64,000 nt of DNA from Chloroflexota bacterium (GCA_016234445.1 JACRBT010000018.1:1-64000); one strand, 5' to 3'; shown: positions 33,375-41,504, numbered from the stretch's first letter. The notes: a model not told the origin generated them from the sequence alone. Made by a program: numbers and translations.

Positions 33375-34079
33375 ATGAGCATCAGGGCGGTGTTGTTCGA
33401 CGTCGGCGGGCCGATCGATACCGAGGTCGAGCACGAGCGCCTCATCGACATCGACATCCGGGCGGCGCTGGCGGCTGAAGGCGTGGTCGTGAGTGGCGCG
33501 GATTTCCTCGCGGCGAACGATTGGGCGGTAGAGTCGTTCGCGCCGAACGCCTACACGGCGATCATGTTCCGCCTCGCGGGCGGCGATGCCGTTGTGGCCG
33601 CGAGGGCGTACGCGTGGTTGTCGGCCCGCTCGGAACAGCGTCGGCGAGCGCGCAGCGGGCTCGAACTGCGGCCGGGTGTGGCGGATCTCCTGCGGGCACT
33701 GCATGGCCGCGGAGTGCTGTTGGGGCTGGCGGCGAACCAGCCGGCGGCTGCCGTGGACGACCTCGACCGGCTTGGGCTCGGGCGCCTGTTCCACCACCGC
33801 CAGGTGTCGGCCCACCACGGGTTCCGCAAGCCCGACCCCCGGCTCTTCCTTGCCGCGCTGGATGACCTTGAGGTCGCGCCCGCTGAGACGGTGATGGTCG
33901 GCGACCGCGTGGACAACGACATCGCCCCGGCGCGATCGCTTGGGATGGAGACGGTGCTCTTCAGGACCGGCCGTCACATTCGCCAGCAGCCCCGTTCGTG
34001 GGAAGAGGCGCCGCACCATGAGGTCGGGGACGTCGCCGGACTGGAACGCGTGCTCGCCGCGATGCTGCCCCGGCTGTGA
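33375..34079 (+). CDS. HAD-superfamily hydrolase
   Basis: A 234-residue phosphatase-like protein. Motif I is AVLFDVGGPIDTE: the nucleophile aspartate is present, but the usual second aspartate two residues later is glycine, which weakens a simple phosphatase role. The cap domain spans about residues 20-90. Motif II is LGLAANQPAAAV, the lysine lies in GFRKPDPRLF, and motif IV is VMVGDRVDNDIAPARSLGM. Substrate unknown. The start is supported by the TACACT hexamer. Confidence 0.85.
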   Translation: MSIRAVLFDVGGPIDTEVEHERLIDIDIRAALAAEGVVVSGADFLAANDWAVESFAPNAYTAIMFRLAGGDAVVAARAYAWLSARSEQRRRARSGLELRPGVADLLRALHGRGVLLGLAANQPAAAVDDLDRLGLGRLFHHRQVSAHHGFRKPDPRLFLAALDDLEVAPAETVMVGDRVDNDIAPARSLGMETVLFRTGRHIRQQPRSWEEAPHHEVGDVAGLERVLAAMLPRL

Positions 34080-34168
34080 GGCGAGCCGGCGGAGGATACC
34101 AGCACAAACGACCAGCCCCCGGTAGACTCGGCCCATTCGCACCAACCACGAACGAAGGGTGGACCGCC

Positions 34169-34921
34169 ATGAACTACGTCCGTTTTCGCCGAAGTGATGG
34201 GACCACAGGCGCCGGGGTGCTCGAAGGCGCCAGCATCGCCGTGGTGCGCGAACCGTTCTGGGAGCGGACTGAGCGCACGGGCGAGTCGCTGCCGCTGGCG
34301 TCGGTCCGGCTCCTCCCGCCCTGCGAGCCGCGATCCATCGTCTGCGTCGGCCTCAACTACGCCAGCCACCTCGGCGGCCGCCCGGTCCCGGACCCGCCGA
34401 CGCTGTTCCACAAGCCGCTTTCGAGCATTGCCGGGCCGGGCGACGACATCGTCCTGCCGCCGGACGCCGGCCGCGTCGACCCGGAAGGCGAGATCGTCAT
34501 CGTCATCGGGCGGAAGGTGAGCCGGGCGACACGCGAAGAGTCGTTGGCGGCCATCTTCGGGTACACCTGCGGCAACGACGTCTCCGCGCGCGAATGGCAG
34601 AGCAAGGACGGCCAGTGGTGGCGGGCGAAGGGCAGCGACACCTTTGGCGTCTTCGGACCGAGCATCGTCACCGGGCTCGACTACGACAAGATCGACCTCC
34701 ACACGCGCGTCAACGGGGCCGAGGTCCAGCACGGGCGCTCGGACGAACTCATCCTCGACATCCCCGAGATCGTCCGCTACGTGAGCGCGGTGATGACGCT
34801 CGTCCCGGGCGACATCATCTACACAGGCACGCCGGGCAGCCCCCAACGGCTCAAGCCGGGCGACGTGGTCGAAGTCGAAATCAGCGGTTCCGGGGTCCTT
34901 CGCAACAGCGTGCGGGCGTAG
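34169..34921 (+). CDS. Fumarylacetoacetate hydrolase family protein
   Basis: A 250-residue FAH-fold metalloenzyme. It has the core motifs SIVCVGLNYASHLGG, PPTLFHKPLSSIAGPGDDI, the metal site VDPEGEIVIVIGRK, GYTCGNDVSAREWQSKDGQW, and the closing DIIYTGTPGSPQRLKPGDVV. Members cleave or hydrate beta-diketo acids, decarboxylate oxaloacetate or act on acylpyruvates. ATG 34169 follows a leader with TAGACT upstream. It converges with the lipoprotein gene, with 6 bp between the stops. Confidence 0.9.
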   Translation: MNYVRFRRSDGTTGAGVLEGASIAVVREPFWERTERTGESLPLASVRLLPPCEPRSIVCVGLNYASHLGGRPVPDPPTLFHKPLSSIAGPGDDIVLPPDAGRVDPEGEIVIVIGRKVSRATREESLAAIFGYTCGNDVSAREWQSKDGQWWRAKGSDTFGVFGPSIVTGLDYDKIDLHTRVNGAEVQHGRSDELILDIPEIVRYVSAVMTLVPGDIIYTGTPGSPQRLKPGDVVEVEISGSGVLRNSVRA

Positions 34922-34927
34922 CGGCGC

Positions 34928-36127
34928 TCAGAGCGGGCAGATGTCGCGATAGGTCCGGGGCGGGTTCGCGTACCCGTAGTCGAACATCTCCCGGACGTAG
35001 TCGGGGATGCCCTGCGTTGCGAGGTAATCGGTGACGGCGAGGCAGGCGCCGTGGACGGTCTGACGCTCCTGGAAGCCCCGGCGGAAAGCCTCGGCGGCGT
35101 TCACGAAGAGCTGGTCCTTGCTCAGGCGGATGACGTCATCCAGCTCGGCGTTCGCGTCCTCGTTGCGAGCGGCCGCGGACACGGCGATGCGGAAAAGGGC
35201 ATAGCCGGCCAGCGCAGGTTGTCCGGGGGCGCGGCCTGCTTCGGCTTTCCAGTCTTTCAGGTCCTTGTTGGCAATGGCGGCGGCGTACGCGGCGGAGGCC
35301 TGTTCGAACTTGCCCCCGAGAAACAGAGCGTCGGCGTCGAGGATGGCGTGATAGAGGTAGACGGCCGGGTCGGGTTCGGTCTTGAGGATGGTGTAGCGCG
35401 AGTTCGTGTAGCTGTAGGTGATGGTCACCGAGCGCGTTGGCCCGGCCCCCACGGTCCCGAGGCGCCCGCCGCGGACGACGAGGCGGCTGAGCCCCTTCTC
35501 TCCCTGCCACTCGGCCCGTTCGAGGTTGTCGATGGCGTTTGCGGGGCCGGCGTCGCGCCAGGCGCTCCCGTCCCAGTGCTCGACCCGGACCGTGCTGGCG
35601 CAGTTGCTGGCGCCGCAGCTCGTCGTGAGGAAGACCAGCTCGGCGGCGATGTCGCCGGTGCGCTCGGAGATCCCGAAGATCGCCCGGCCGAGGTCGCCGC
35701 GGTCGGCGTCGCCGTCGACCGGGAAGGTTTCGAACTTCCCGGTCGCCGCACGGCGGACGAGCACGGCCCCCGGCGTTGGGTTGCGGCTGTCCTGTTGGGC
35801 GATGCGGACGAGGTAGGCGTGGTCGGGCTTGCCGTCCCCGTCGACGTCGCCGGTGGCGCAAGTCGCGTCCCAGCCGGACTTCAGTGCCGCGGGGCAGGGG
35901 TCAGAAGCGGTGGCCGGGATCGCGCGTTCGAGCACCTTCACAGCGGCCGCGGGGTCGGTGACGACGGAGGCGAAGGGGTCCGGGGTCGGCGAGGGCGAAG
36001 GCGTCTCCGCGGCGCTCGTCGCGGACGCGCCCGGCGGCGGCGTGGACGTGGCCGGCGGGGCAGCCGAACCTCCCCGGCAGGCGGCGACGATGAGTCCAGC
36101 GAAGAAGACCGCCGTGAGACGGGTCAT
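34928..36127 (-). CDS. Secreted lipoprotein with FG-GAP-like region, function unknown
   Basis: A 399-residue predicted lipoprotein. The signal peptide ends in a lipobox (FFAGLIVAACRGGS, Cys about 17). A Thr/Pro/Ser linker follows (PSPSPTPDP), then a region with calcium-site style repeats (CATGDVDGDGKPDHAYLVRI) and a helical TPR-like C-terminal half (DADALFLGGKFEQASAAYAA, AEAFRRGFQERQTVHGACLA). ATG 36127 overlaps the stop of the RING-finger gene by four bases (ATGA), so the two are translationally coupled and may form one surface complex. No named family. Confidence 0.7.
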   Translation of the reverse strand: MTRLTAVFFAGLIVAACRGGSAAPPATSTPPPGASATSAAETPSPSPTPDPFASVVTDPAAAVKVLERAIPATASDPCPAALKSGWDATCATGDVDGDGKPDHAYLVRIAQQDSRNPTPGAVLVRRAATGKFETFPVDGDADRGDLGRAIFGISERTGDIAAELVFLTTSCGASNCASTVRVEHWDGSAWRDAGPANAIDNLERAEWQGEKGLSRLVVRGGRLGTVGAGPTRSVTITYSYTNSRYTILKTEPDPAVYLYHAILDADALFLGGKFEQASAAYAAAIANKDLKDWKAEAGRAPGQPALAGYALFRIAVSAAARNEDANAELDDVIRLSKDQLFVNAAEAFRRGFQERQTVHGACLAVTDYLATQGIPDYVREMFDYGYANPPRTYRDICPL

Positions 36128-37098
36128 GGTTTCTTGGAAAGGTAGTCCTCTGCCCCCCAGCCTTCGCCGGTCCCGATCTTCACCTTCCACCAGGTCAGCC
36201 CGTCGGCCGTGGACGGCCCGCCCGTGATTGCGAGCGTCTCGCCGTCCTTCAGGCACTCGATGGCGTCGTTGTTGCGGCCGGGGGCGACCCGGATGTTGAG
36301 GCAGTCGCCCGTCCCGGTGACGACGGCGAAGTCACCCGGGCGGAACTTCCCGGTGGCGGCCGGCGTCCCGGCGGTGGTGGGGCTGGCGCCCGGCGTGCGC
36401 GTCCCTACGGTCGCGGACGCGTTGGGCGTGCCGTCCGCGGTGGGCTGGGGAGTCACGGTCGTGGTCACGGCCGGGGTGCCGTTGTCGTCGCCACCGCCGA
36501 GCTGGTCGAAGGCCCAGACGACGCCGAACGCGACGCCGACGGCGATGAGGGCCGCGACCGGGACATACCAGAGCCCGAGGATGCCGTGGCGGCCGTAGAT
36601 CTTCGGGAGCGGCTTCGGGCCCCCGGCCTGTGGCGAAGGCGGCGCCGGGACATAGCGTTTCGGCGCAGACGGCGGGTGCAGCGGTTCTGGTGGCGGCGGT
36701 TCGCGGCGGACGAAACGGGTGGGTTCCTGGGTGCGCCCGGGCGGGGGCAGGGGGAGCGGCGCCGTCCCCCCGATCGCCGCGGGCGGGGTGGCGCCGATGA
36801 CCGCGTCGCCATCGTCCCCGGCTTCGGATCCCGGCGGCAGAAGGCCCTCGGCCGGCTTTTGGGGTTTGAGGATTCGGGTGCCCTCGGCCGGGTGCGGGGG
36901 CGCCATCACCGTCTCGCGGTTATCGTAGGCGATGGCGACGGGGCGTGCCTCGTGGTCGGTGTGGGTGGCGCAGCCGTCGTTCTTCACCCAGCAGCCCGGG
37001 TGGTGGAGGACGTCGCAGCCGGCGCAGCGAAGCACCGCCTCGCCGCTGTTAAAGGCGCGATTGCAGAGCGGGCAGAAACGTTGCGGATGGCTGGTCAA
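36124..37098 (-). CDS. Prokaryotic RING-finger membrane protein with C-terminal SH3-like domain
   Basis: A 324-residue protein with three parts. Residues 9-46 form a RING-like zinc finger with ligands C9, C12, C25, C28, H32/H33, C36, C43 and H46 (FCPLCNRAF, LRCAGCDVLHHPGCWVKNDG). A long Pro-rich cytoplasmic linker follows. One membrane helix spans about 177-197 (VPVAALIAVGVAFGVVWAF). The outer part has a Thr-rich linker and an SH3b-like domain (about 252-321: CLNIRVAPGRNNDAIECLKD, WWKVKIGTGEGWGAEDYL). The start is TTG 37098 with GGGAG upstream. Role unknown; it is coupled to the lipoprotein gene. Confidence 0.75.
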   Translation of the reverse strand: MTSHPQRFCPLCNRAFNSGEAVLRCAGCDVLHHPGCWVKNDGCATHTDHEARPVAIAYDNRETVMAPPHPAEGTRILKPQKPAEGLLPPGSEAGDDGDAVIGATPPAAIGGTAPLPLPPPGRTQEPTRFVRREPPPPEPLHPPSAPKRYVPAPPSPQAGGPKPLPKIYGRHGILGLWYVPVAALIAVGVAFGVVWAFDQLGGGDDNGTPAVTTTVTPQPTADGTPNASATVGTRTPGASPTTAGTPAATGKFRPGDFAVVTGTGDCLNIRVAPGRNNDAIECLKDGETLAITGGPSTADGLTWWKVKIGTGEGWGAEDYLSKKP

Positions 37099-37180
37099 AC
37101 TCGCTCCCGGGCCACATCCAGAGTATCACGGCCCGAGGGGCCTCCATCAAATTACTCGCACGCTTCCTGTGTGACGAACT

Positions 37181-38098
37181 TCACCTTCCCGCGGCCAGCA
37201 GGCGGTCGACTTCGGCGCGCGACGGCAACGACGGGCTGGCGCCGTGGCGAGTGGCCGCCAGCGCCCCGGCCGCGTTCGCCCGGCGGACCGCCTCCGGCAG
37301 GGCCACCCCCTCCGCGATGGCGACTCCGAGGGCCCCGCAGAAGGCGTCGCCGGCCCCGACGCTGTCGACCGCGTCCACCGGGAAGGAGGCGACCGCTGTC
37401 GCGCCGTGGCGGTCGGCAACCACGGAGCCCTCGGCGCCGAGGGTCACCACCGCGAAGCGGACGGCCCCGCCGACGAACGCGCGGGCCTGGTCGCGGGGGT
37501 CCCTCGTCGACCCCGGCGCCAGGGCGGCGGCCTCGACTTCGTTCGCGACCACGCCGGTCACGGCATCGAGCAGGCCCGGCGGGAGTGGCGCGACCGGGGC
37601 CGTGTTGAGGATGACAGGCACGCCGGCCTCGACGGCGATCGCCACCGCTTCGACGACCGCATCGAGCGCCACTTCGAGCTGGAGCAGGAGCAGGTCCGCC
37701 CCGCGGATCGCCGCAGCGGCGGCGCGGACGTGTCCCGGGGTGATCACCAGGTTCGCACGCGGGACCGAGACGATGCTGTTGCCGCCGTCGTCGTAGACCA
37801 GGGGGATGGCGACGCCCGTCCCGAGCAGGGGGTCGACGCCGAGGTGGGTGCGGTCGACGCCCTCGCGGTCGAGGAAGGTGGCGATCTCGTCGCCAAAGGG
37901 GTCGGCGCCGATGCGGCCGATGAGCGCGACGGCGGCGCCCTGGCGGCGGGCGGCGACCGCCTGGTTCAGCCCCTTGCCGCCGATCGCCGTCGCGAACCCG
38001 CTGCCGAAGACCGTCTCGCCGCGCTCCGGGTGGCGGGGAACGCGGGCGACGAGGTCCATCATGCAACTGCCGAGGACGGCGATCCGGGCGGGCGGCAT
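37181..38098 (-). CDS. PfkB-family sugar kinase (ribokinase-like)
   Basis: A 305-residue kinase. Signature 1 is GGKGLNQAVAARRQG (about 40-54), as in ribokinases. Signature 2 with the catalytic aspartate is VDSVGAGDAFCGALG near the C-terminus, and VVTLGAEGSVV lies between. Ribose, deoxyribose or another ribose-like sugar are likely substrates. The start ATG 38098 is set by TAAGCT six bases upstream. Divergent from the FMN reductase gene. Confidence 0.88.
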   Translation of the reverse strand: MPPARIAVLGSCMMDLVARVPRHPERGETVFGSGFATAIGGKGLNQAVAARRQGAAVALIGRIGADPFGDEIATFLDREGVDRTHLGVDPLLGTGVAIPLVYDDGGNSIVSVPRANLVITPGHVRAAAAAIRGADLLLLQLEVALDAVVEAVAIAVEAGVPVILNTAPVAPLPPGLLDAVTGVVANEVEAAALAPGSTRDPRDQARAFVGGAVRFAVVTLGAEGSVVADRHGATAVASFPVDAVDSVGAGDAFCGALGVAIAEGVALPEAVRRANAAGALAATRHGASPSLPSRAEVDRLLAAGR

Positions 38099-38104
38099 GG
38101 CCCG

Positions 38105-38110
38105 AGCTTA
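38105..38110 (-). promoter_or_regulatory. -10 element TAAGCT (leaderless layout)
   Basis: Minus-strand TAAGCT ends six bases before ATG 38098. It lies 31 bp from the -10 of the divergent gene. Confidence 0.5.
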
Positions 38111-38141
38111 GCGCAGTCTGGCCGGGGAGCGCGCGCGGGGG

Positions 38142-38147
38142 TAGCCT
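38142..38147 (+). promoter_or_regulatory. -10 element TAGCCT (leaderless layout)
   Basis: TAGCCT ends six bases before ATG 38154, in the same TAGCCTTCGG context as before the gene at 24294. Confidence 0.45.
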
Positions 38148-38153
38148 TCGGCA

Positions 38154-38705
38154 ATGACTACCCGCGTCCTTGGAGTGAATGGCAGCCTGCGGGCGGGGAG
38201 CACCGCCGACCGCATCCTCCGCTTCGCCCTTTCCGTGTTCGAAGGCAACGGCGCCCACTGCGAGTCGTTCGAGATCGGTTCGCTGCCGTTGCTCGATGGG
38301 CGGCCCGACGACCAGTACCCGGCGACCGTCGGCGCCTGGCGGGCGGCGGCAGCGGCGGCAGACGCCCTCCTGCTGGTGGTCCCTTCGTACCACGGGGCCA
38401 TGCCCGGCGGCCTCAAGAACGCCCTCGACTTCCTCGAGCACCCCCACGCCGGCGGCAAGCCCTTCGCCATTATCGGCGCGGCCAACGGCGACGCCGAACC
38501 AGGCGTGACCGACGCCACCCGGGTGATGCGCCACATCGGCGGGATTGCCGCCGTCCCGGACGTGGTCATCTCCCGCGCTTCCCAGCACTGGGGGGACGGC
38601 GACACGCCCGCGAACAAGGGAGTGGCCATCGCGATCGGCAAGGTGGCGGAGGACCTCGTCGCGCTCTGCAAACTCCGGGCCGCCGGGCGGCTCCCGCAAC
38701 CGTGA
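38154..38705 (+). CDS. NADPH-dependent FMN reductase family protein
   Basis: A 183-residue flavodoxin-fold reductase. The FMN phosphate loop is LGVNGSLRAGSTADRIL. The second flavin-contact block is VVPSYHGAMPGGLKNALDFL, and KPFAIIGAANGD follows. It reduces FMN, quinones or azo/nitro compounds using NAD(P)H. First gene of a three-gene operon: its stop overlaps the next start (GTGA). Confidence 0.9.
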   Translation: MTTRVLGVNGSLRAGSTADRILRFALSVFEGNGAHCESFEIGSLPLLDGRPDDQYPATVGAWRAAAAAADALLLVVPSYHGAMPGGLKNALDFLEHPHAGGKPFAIIGAANGDAEPGVTDATRVMRHIGGIAAVPDVVISRASQHWGDGDTPANKGVAIAIGKVAEDLVALCKLRAAGRLPQP

Positions 38706-39283
38706 ACGCGCCCCACCCCCGGGACGAGGACGAGTTCCCGGTTTCGCCCGGACCGGACGAGATCGCGACCGGCCGCCCGCCGGGCTGGTTCTGCCCCGAC
38801 TGCGGCCAGGTGCTGGCTTCCGGCGTCCGCGGCGGCCACAAGTACCCCTTCTGCACGAACTGCGGCTTCGTCCGGTACCGGAACCCGATCGTCGGCGTCG
38901 CCGTGGTGGTGCGCGATGGCGACGGCCGCGTGCTCATGGGGCAGCGGGCGACGGGCGACTACGCCGGGCTCTGGTGCATCCCCTGCGGCTACGTCGAATG
39001 GGACGAGGACGTGCGCGACGCGGCCCGGCGCGAGTTCGCCGAAGAGACCGGCCTTGAGGTCGCGATCGGCCCGGTGGTCGCCGTCCATTCGAACTTCCAC
39101 AACGCCCGCCAGCACACGGTCGGCATCTGGTTCGAAGGCACCCCTGCCGGTGGCAATCTCCACCCCGTCGACGGCGAGTTCACCGCCCTCGCCTACGTCA
39201 ACCCGGCCGAGCCGCCGGAGCTCGCCTTCCCGACGGACGCCCTGGTGCTCGACCAGCTCGCCCGGGGGCGGCGGCTCCTGTGA
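38702..39283 (+). CDS. Zinc-ribbon Nudix hydrolase (NudC-like)
   Basis: A 193-residue protein. A four-cysteine zinc ribbon (FCPDCGQVL, FCTNCGFVRYRNP; about 30-60) precedes the Nudix domain, whose box is GYVEWDEDVRDAARREFAEE followed by TGLE. This arrangement resembles the C-terminal part of NADH pyrophosphatase/NUDT22-type enzymes; it lacks the N-terminal NudC domain. GTG 38702 overlaps the previous stop by four bases. A role in nucleotide-cofactor turnover is likely. Confidence 0.85.
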   Translation: MNAPHPRDEDEFPVSPGPDEIATGRPPGWFCPDCGQVLASGVRGGHKYPFCTNCGFVRYRNPIVGVAVVVRDGDGRVLMGQRATGDYAGLWCIPCGYVEWDEDVRDAARREFAEETGLEVAIGPVVAVHSNFHNARQHTVGIWFEGTPAGGNLHPVDGEFTALAYVNPAEPPELAFPTDALVLDQLARGRRLL

Positions 39284-40050
39284 CCGCCGCCGAGGCCCTG
39301 GCCCGCGAGCTGCGCGACCTCGCCGTGGCAGTGGCCGAAGAAGCGGGGGAGCTCCTTCGCGCCCGTCTGCTCGAGGCTCGTGTCGCCATCGAGACCAAGT
39401 CCACCCCCACCGACATGGTCAGCGAAGTCGACCGCGAGTCGGAGGAGCTGGTGGTCGGGCGGCTGCTGGCGGCGCGCCCCCGGGACGCGATCCTGGCGGA
39501 GGAAGGGTCGGGGCGCGAGGGGACATCGGGCGTGCGCTGGCTGATCGACCCCCTCGATGGCACGACGAACTACCTCTACGGTTACCCCGTCTTCGCTGTC
39601 TCGATTGCGGCGGAACTCGACGGCGCGATGGTGGCGGGAGCCGTCCACGACGCCGCCCGCCGCGAGACGTACGCGGCCGCGTTGGGCGCCGGGGCGACCT
39701 GCGGCGGCAAGCCCATCGCCGTCTCGCCGCAGACCGAGCTCTCGAAGGCGCTTGTCGGCACCGGCTTCGGTTACGAGCCGGGACGGCGGGCACAACAGTC
39801 AGCCGTGCTCGCCCGGATCCTGCCCTCCGTCCGCGACGTCCGCCGCAGTGGTTCCGCGGCGCTCGACCTCTGCTTCGCCGCCCGCGGCCGGATCGACGTC
39901 TACTACGAGGGTCCCCTGGCGCCGTGGGATGTCTCGGCGGGGGCGCTCATCGTCCGCGAAGCGGGTGGACTGACGGCGGGCTACCGTGGCGGCATTGTCG
40001 CGGCAGGCCCGGGGGTTTTCGAAGCGTTCCGCGCGCTCCTCGGGGACTAA
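39280..40050 (+). CDS. Inositol monophosphatase family protein
   Basis: A 256-residue Mg-dependent, Li-sensitive phosphatase fold. The first metal glutamate lies in DAILAEEGSG, the signature is WLIDPLDGTTNYLYGYPVFA, and the third site is APWDVSAGALIVREAGG. Substrates in the family are inositol-1-phosphate, fructose-1,6-bisphosphate, NADP or PAP. GTG 39280 overlaps the Nudix stop (GTGA). Its stop overlaps the convergent sodX stop by four bases. Confidence 0.9.
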   Translation: MTAAEALARELRDLAVAVAEEAGELLRARLLEARVAIETKSTPTDMVSEVDRESEELVVGRLLAARPRDAILAEEGSGREGTSGVRWLIDPLDGTTNYLYGYPVFAVSIAAELDGAMVAGAVHDAARRETYAAALGAGATCGGKPIAVSPQTELSKALVGTGFGYEPGRRAQQSAVLARILPSVRDVRRSGSAALDLCFAARGRIDVYYEGPLAPWDVSAGALIVREAGGLTAGYRGGIVAAGPGVFEAFRALLGD

Positions 40051-40481
40051 CGCACGCGGGAGATGCGCGACGGGGGCCAGTACCGCCAGCGGACCCGGCC
40101 GGCTGCCGCTCCTGGGGGAAGCGCGCCGAACTGTCGGCTGTCTGTGCTCTCGGCCGGGTTGTCTCCGAGCAACCACGCGGCCCCGTGAAGGTCGATGTGG
40201 TCGACGCGTTTCACGATTTCGCGCTCGGGCGCGCGCGGGTCGCGGCCGAGGATGACGTCGCCGGGCCGTGGGCGGTAGTCGCGGAAGGGCCCGCGGTCGA
40301 CGACGACCCAGTCCCCCGGGGCCAGGGTGGGGAGCATGCTTCCGCCCTCGATTGCGACACGGAGGAAGCGCCACCGCGCCCACGCGACAGTCGCCGCGCT
40401 GATCGCGACGGCGAGGAGAATGGCGCCCGCGAACGGAAACGGGGGAGTGCGGTCACCCGTGCTCCCCCGTCGGTTCGCCAT
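40047..40481 (-). CDS. sodX: Nickel superoxide dismutase maturation protease (S26 family)
   Basis: A 144-residue signal-peptidase-I-like protease. One membrane segment (AGAILLAVAISAATVAWARW) precedes the catalytic serine in VAIEGGSMLPTLAPGDW (Ser48) and the lysine in REIVKRVDHIDL (Lys91). The C-terminal AWLLGDNPAESTDSRQFG is the box E type region. It lies 13 bp downstream of sodN, as SodX does in known Ni-SOD operons, where it removes the SodN propeptide so that His1 can bind nickel. TAG stop overlaps the IMPase stop. Confidence 0.9.
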   Translation of the reverse strand: MANRRGSTGDRTPPFPFAGAILLAVAISAATVAWARWRFLRVAIEGGSMLPTLAPGDWVVVDRGPFRDYRPRPGDVILGRDPRAPEREIVKRVDHIDLHGAAWLLGDNPAESTDSRQFGALPPGAAAGRVRWRYWPPSRISRVR

Positions 40482-40494
40482 CGTCGTTGTGGCG

Positions 40495-40938
40495 TTAGCT
40501 GGCGCGGTAGAAAGCGACGTCACGGTTCTTCGTCGCCCAGAAGATCTTGTGGACCTCTTCGATGGCCGCGAGGAGAGCCTCACCGTTGGCCGGGTCGCTC
40601 TCGGTCTTGTTCTTGGAACAAAGCTTGGCGGCCTTCCAGAAGGTGTCGTGGAGGTTCGGGTACTTCTCGAGGTGCTCCGGCTTGAAGTAGTCGTGCCAGA
40701 GGATGTCGAGTTCCTTCTTGGCGAGCTCGGCCTGCTGCTCCTTGATGGCGATGAAGCGGCCGCGCGTGTTCTGGGTGGCGAGGTCCTGGCCGTCGCCGAG
40801 GGCCGCGAGCTTCTTCTCCATCGAGAGGACAGCTTCGGCGGCGATCCGGGCGGAGGCAGGGTCATAGACGCCGCAGGGGCCGTCGCAGTGAGCGAAGGCG
40901 ACGCGGGAAGGGCGGAGGATACGGCTGACGAGGTTCAT
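40495..40938 (-). CDS. sodN: Nickel-containing superoxide dismutase
   Basis: A 147-residue precursor. A 16-residue propeptide (MNLVSRILRPSRVAFA) precedes the mature nickel hook HCDGPCGVYDP, in which His1, Cys2 and Cys6 are the ligands. The rest is the four-helix hexamer subunit (AAEAVLSMEKKLAALGD, HDYFKPEHLEKYPNLHD, LLAAIEEVHKIFWATKN). The enzyme dismutates superoxide and needs SodX for maturation, which is encoded next. AAGGAG lies before ATG 40938. Confidence 0.96.
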   Translation of the reverse strand: MNLVSRILRPSRVAFAHCDGPCGVYDPASARIAAEAVLSMEKKLAALGDGQDLATQNTRGRFIAIKEQQAELAKKELDILWHDYFKPEHLEKYPNLHDTFWKAAKLCSKNKTESDPANGEALLAAIEEVHKIFWATKNRDVAFYRAS

Positions 40939-40997
40939 GTGGGTGATCTCCTTCTCTGGGGCCGCCCGTGGTGGGACGGTGGCGGTTCAGCCCGACT

Positions 40998-41028
40998 AGT
41001 ATAGGGTGGGTCCACCCCGCCGCGACAA
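40998..41028 (-). promoter_or_regulatory. sodN promoter with internal palindrome
   Basis: On the minus strand TATACT (41003-40998) is a good -10 and TTGTCG (41028-41023) a possible -35, with a long 19-bp spacer. Within the spacer is an inverted repeat GGGTGG-GT-CCACCC (41004-41017), well placed for a repressor such as a nickel-sensing Fur-type protein. Confidence 0.5.
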
Positions 41029-41055
41029 CGCCCGGCGCCTCCCGGCGTGCTTGCT

Positions 41056-41084
41056 TTGCATCTTCAGGCGGCGGCGGCTACCCT
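41056..41084 (+). promoter_or_regulatory. rpsT promoter
   Basis: TTGCAT (41056-41061) and TACCCT (41079-41084) are separated by exactly 17 bp. The leader to the ATG is about 38 bases. Confidence 0.55.
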
Positions 41085-41128
41085 TGGTATTCGACCTTCG
41101 AAATACACCGGCTGGTACGTCCTGACAC

Positions 41129-41395
41129 ATGGCTAACAACAAGTCCGCAATCAAGCGGTGGCATCAGTCCATCAAGCGCCGCGACCGCAACCGCGCTGTC
41201 CGTTCGGCGACTCGCTCCGCGATCCGCAACCTCCGGGAGATCGCGACGTCCGCCGACAGCGCGACCGCCGCGACCGCGCTCGGCGCCGCCTACTCGGCCC
41301 TCGACCGCGCCGCCAAGAAGGGCGCGATCCACACGGGCAAGGCCGACCGCACGAAGCGCCGCCTCGCCGCGCTGGTGGCGAAGAAGGCCTCTTAG
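41129..41395 (+). CDS. rpsT: 30S ribosomal protein S20
   Basis: An 88-residue basic helical protein that binds 16S rRNA. The start MANNKSAIKRWHQSIKRRDR and the end TKRRLAALVAKKAS are typical of S20. It is monocistronic, with a good promoter and a clear rho-independent terminator 31 bp after the stop. Confidence 0.96.
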   Translation: MANNKSAIKRWHQSIKRRDRNRAVRSATRSAIRNLREIATSADSATAATALGAAYSALDRAAKKGAIHTGKADRTKRRLAALVAKKAS

Positions 41396-41425
41396 CCCGC
41401 TCAGCCCGTATCTGGTTTGTCCCGA

Positions 41426-41448
41426 AGCCCCGCCGAGCGGGGCTTTTT
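41426..41448 (+). terminator. rpsT: Rho-independent terminator of rpsT
   Basis: Stem AGCCCCGC (41426-41433), loop CGA, stem GCGGGGCT (41437-41444), followed by TTTT. Confidence 0.9.
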
Positions 41449-41462
41449 CGTGTGCCATGGTT

Positions 41463-41504
41463 GGCTGTCGGCTGTCGGCTGTCGGCTGTCGGCTGTCGGC
41501 TGTC
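41463..41504. repeat. Heptanucleotide tandem repeat (GGCTGTC)x5 plus variant
   Basis: Five perfect copies of GGCTGTC are followed by GGCGGTC. It starts 15 bp after the terminator and leads straight into the 219-bp repeat block. It is non-coding. Confidence 0.9.
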
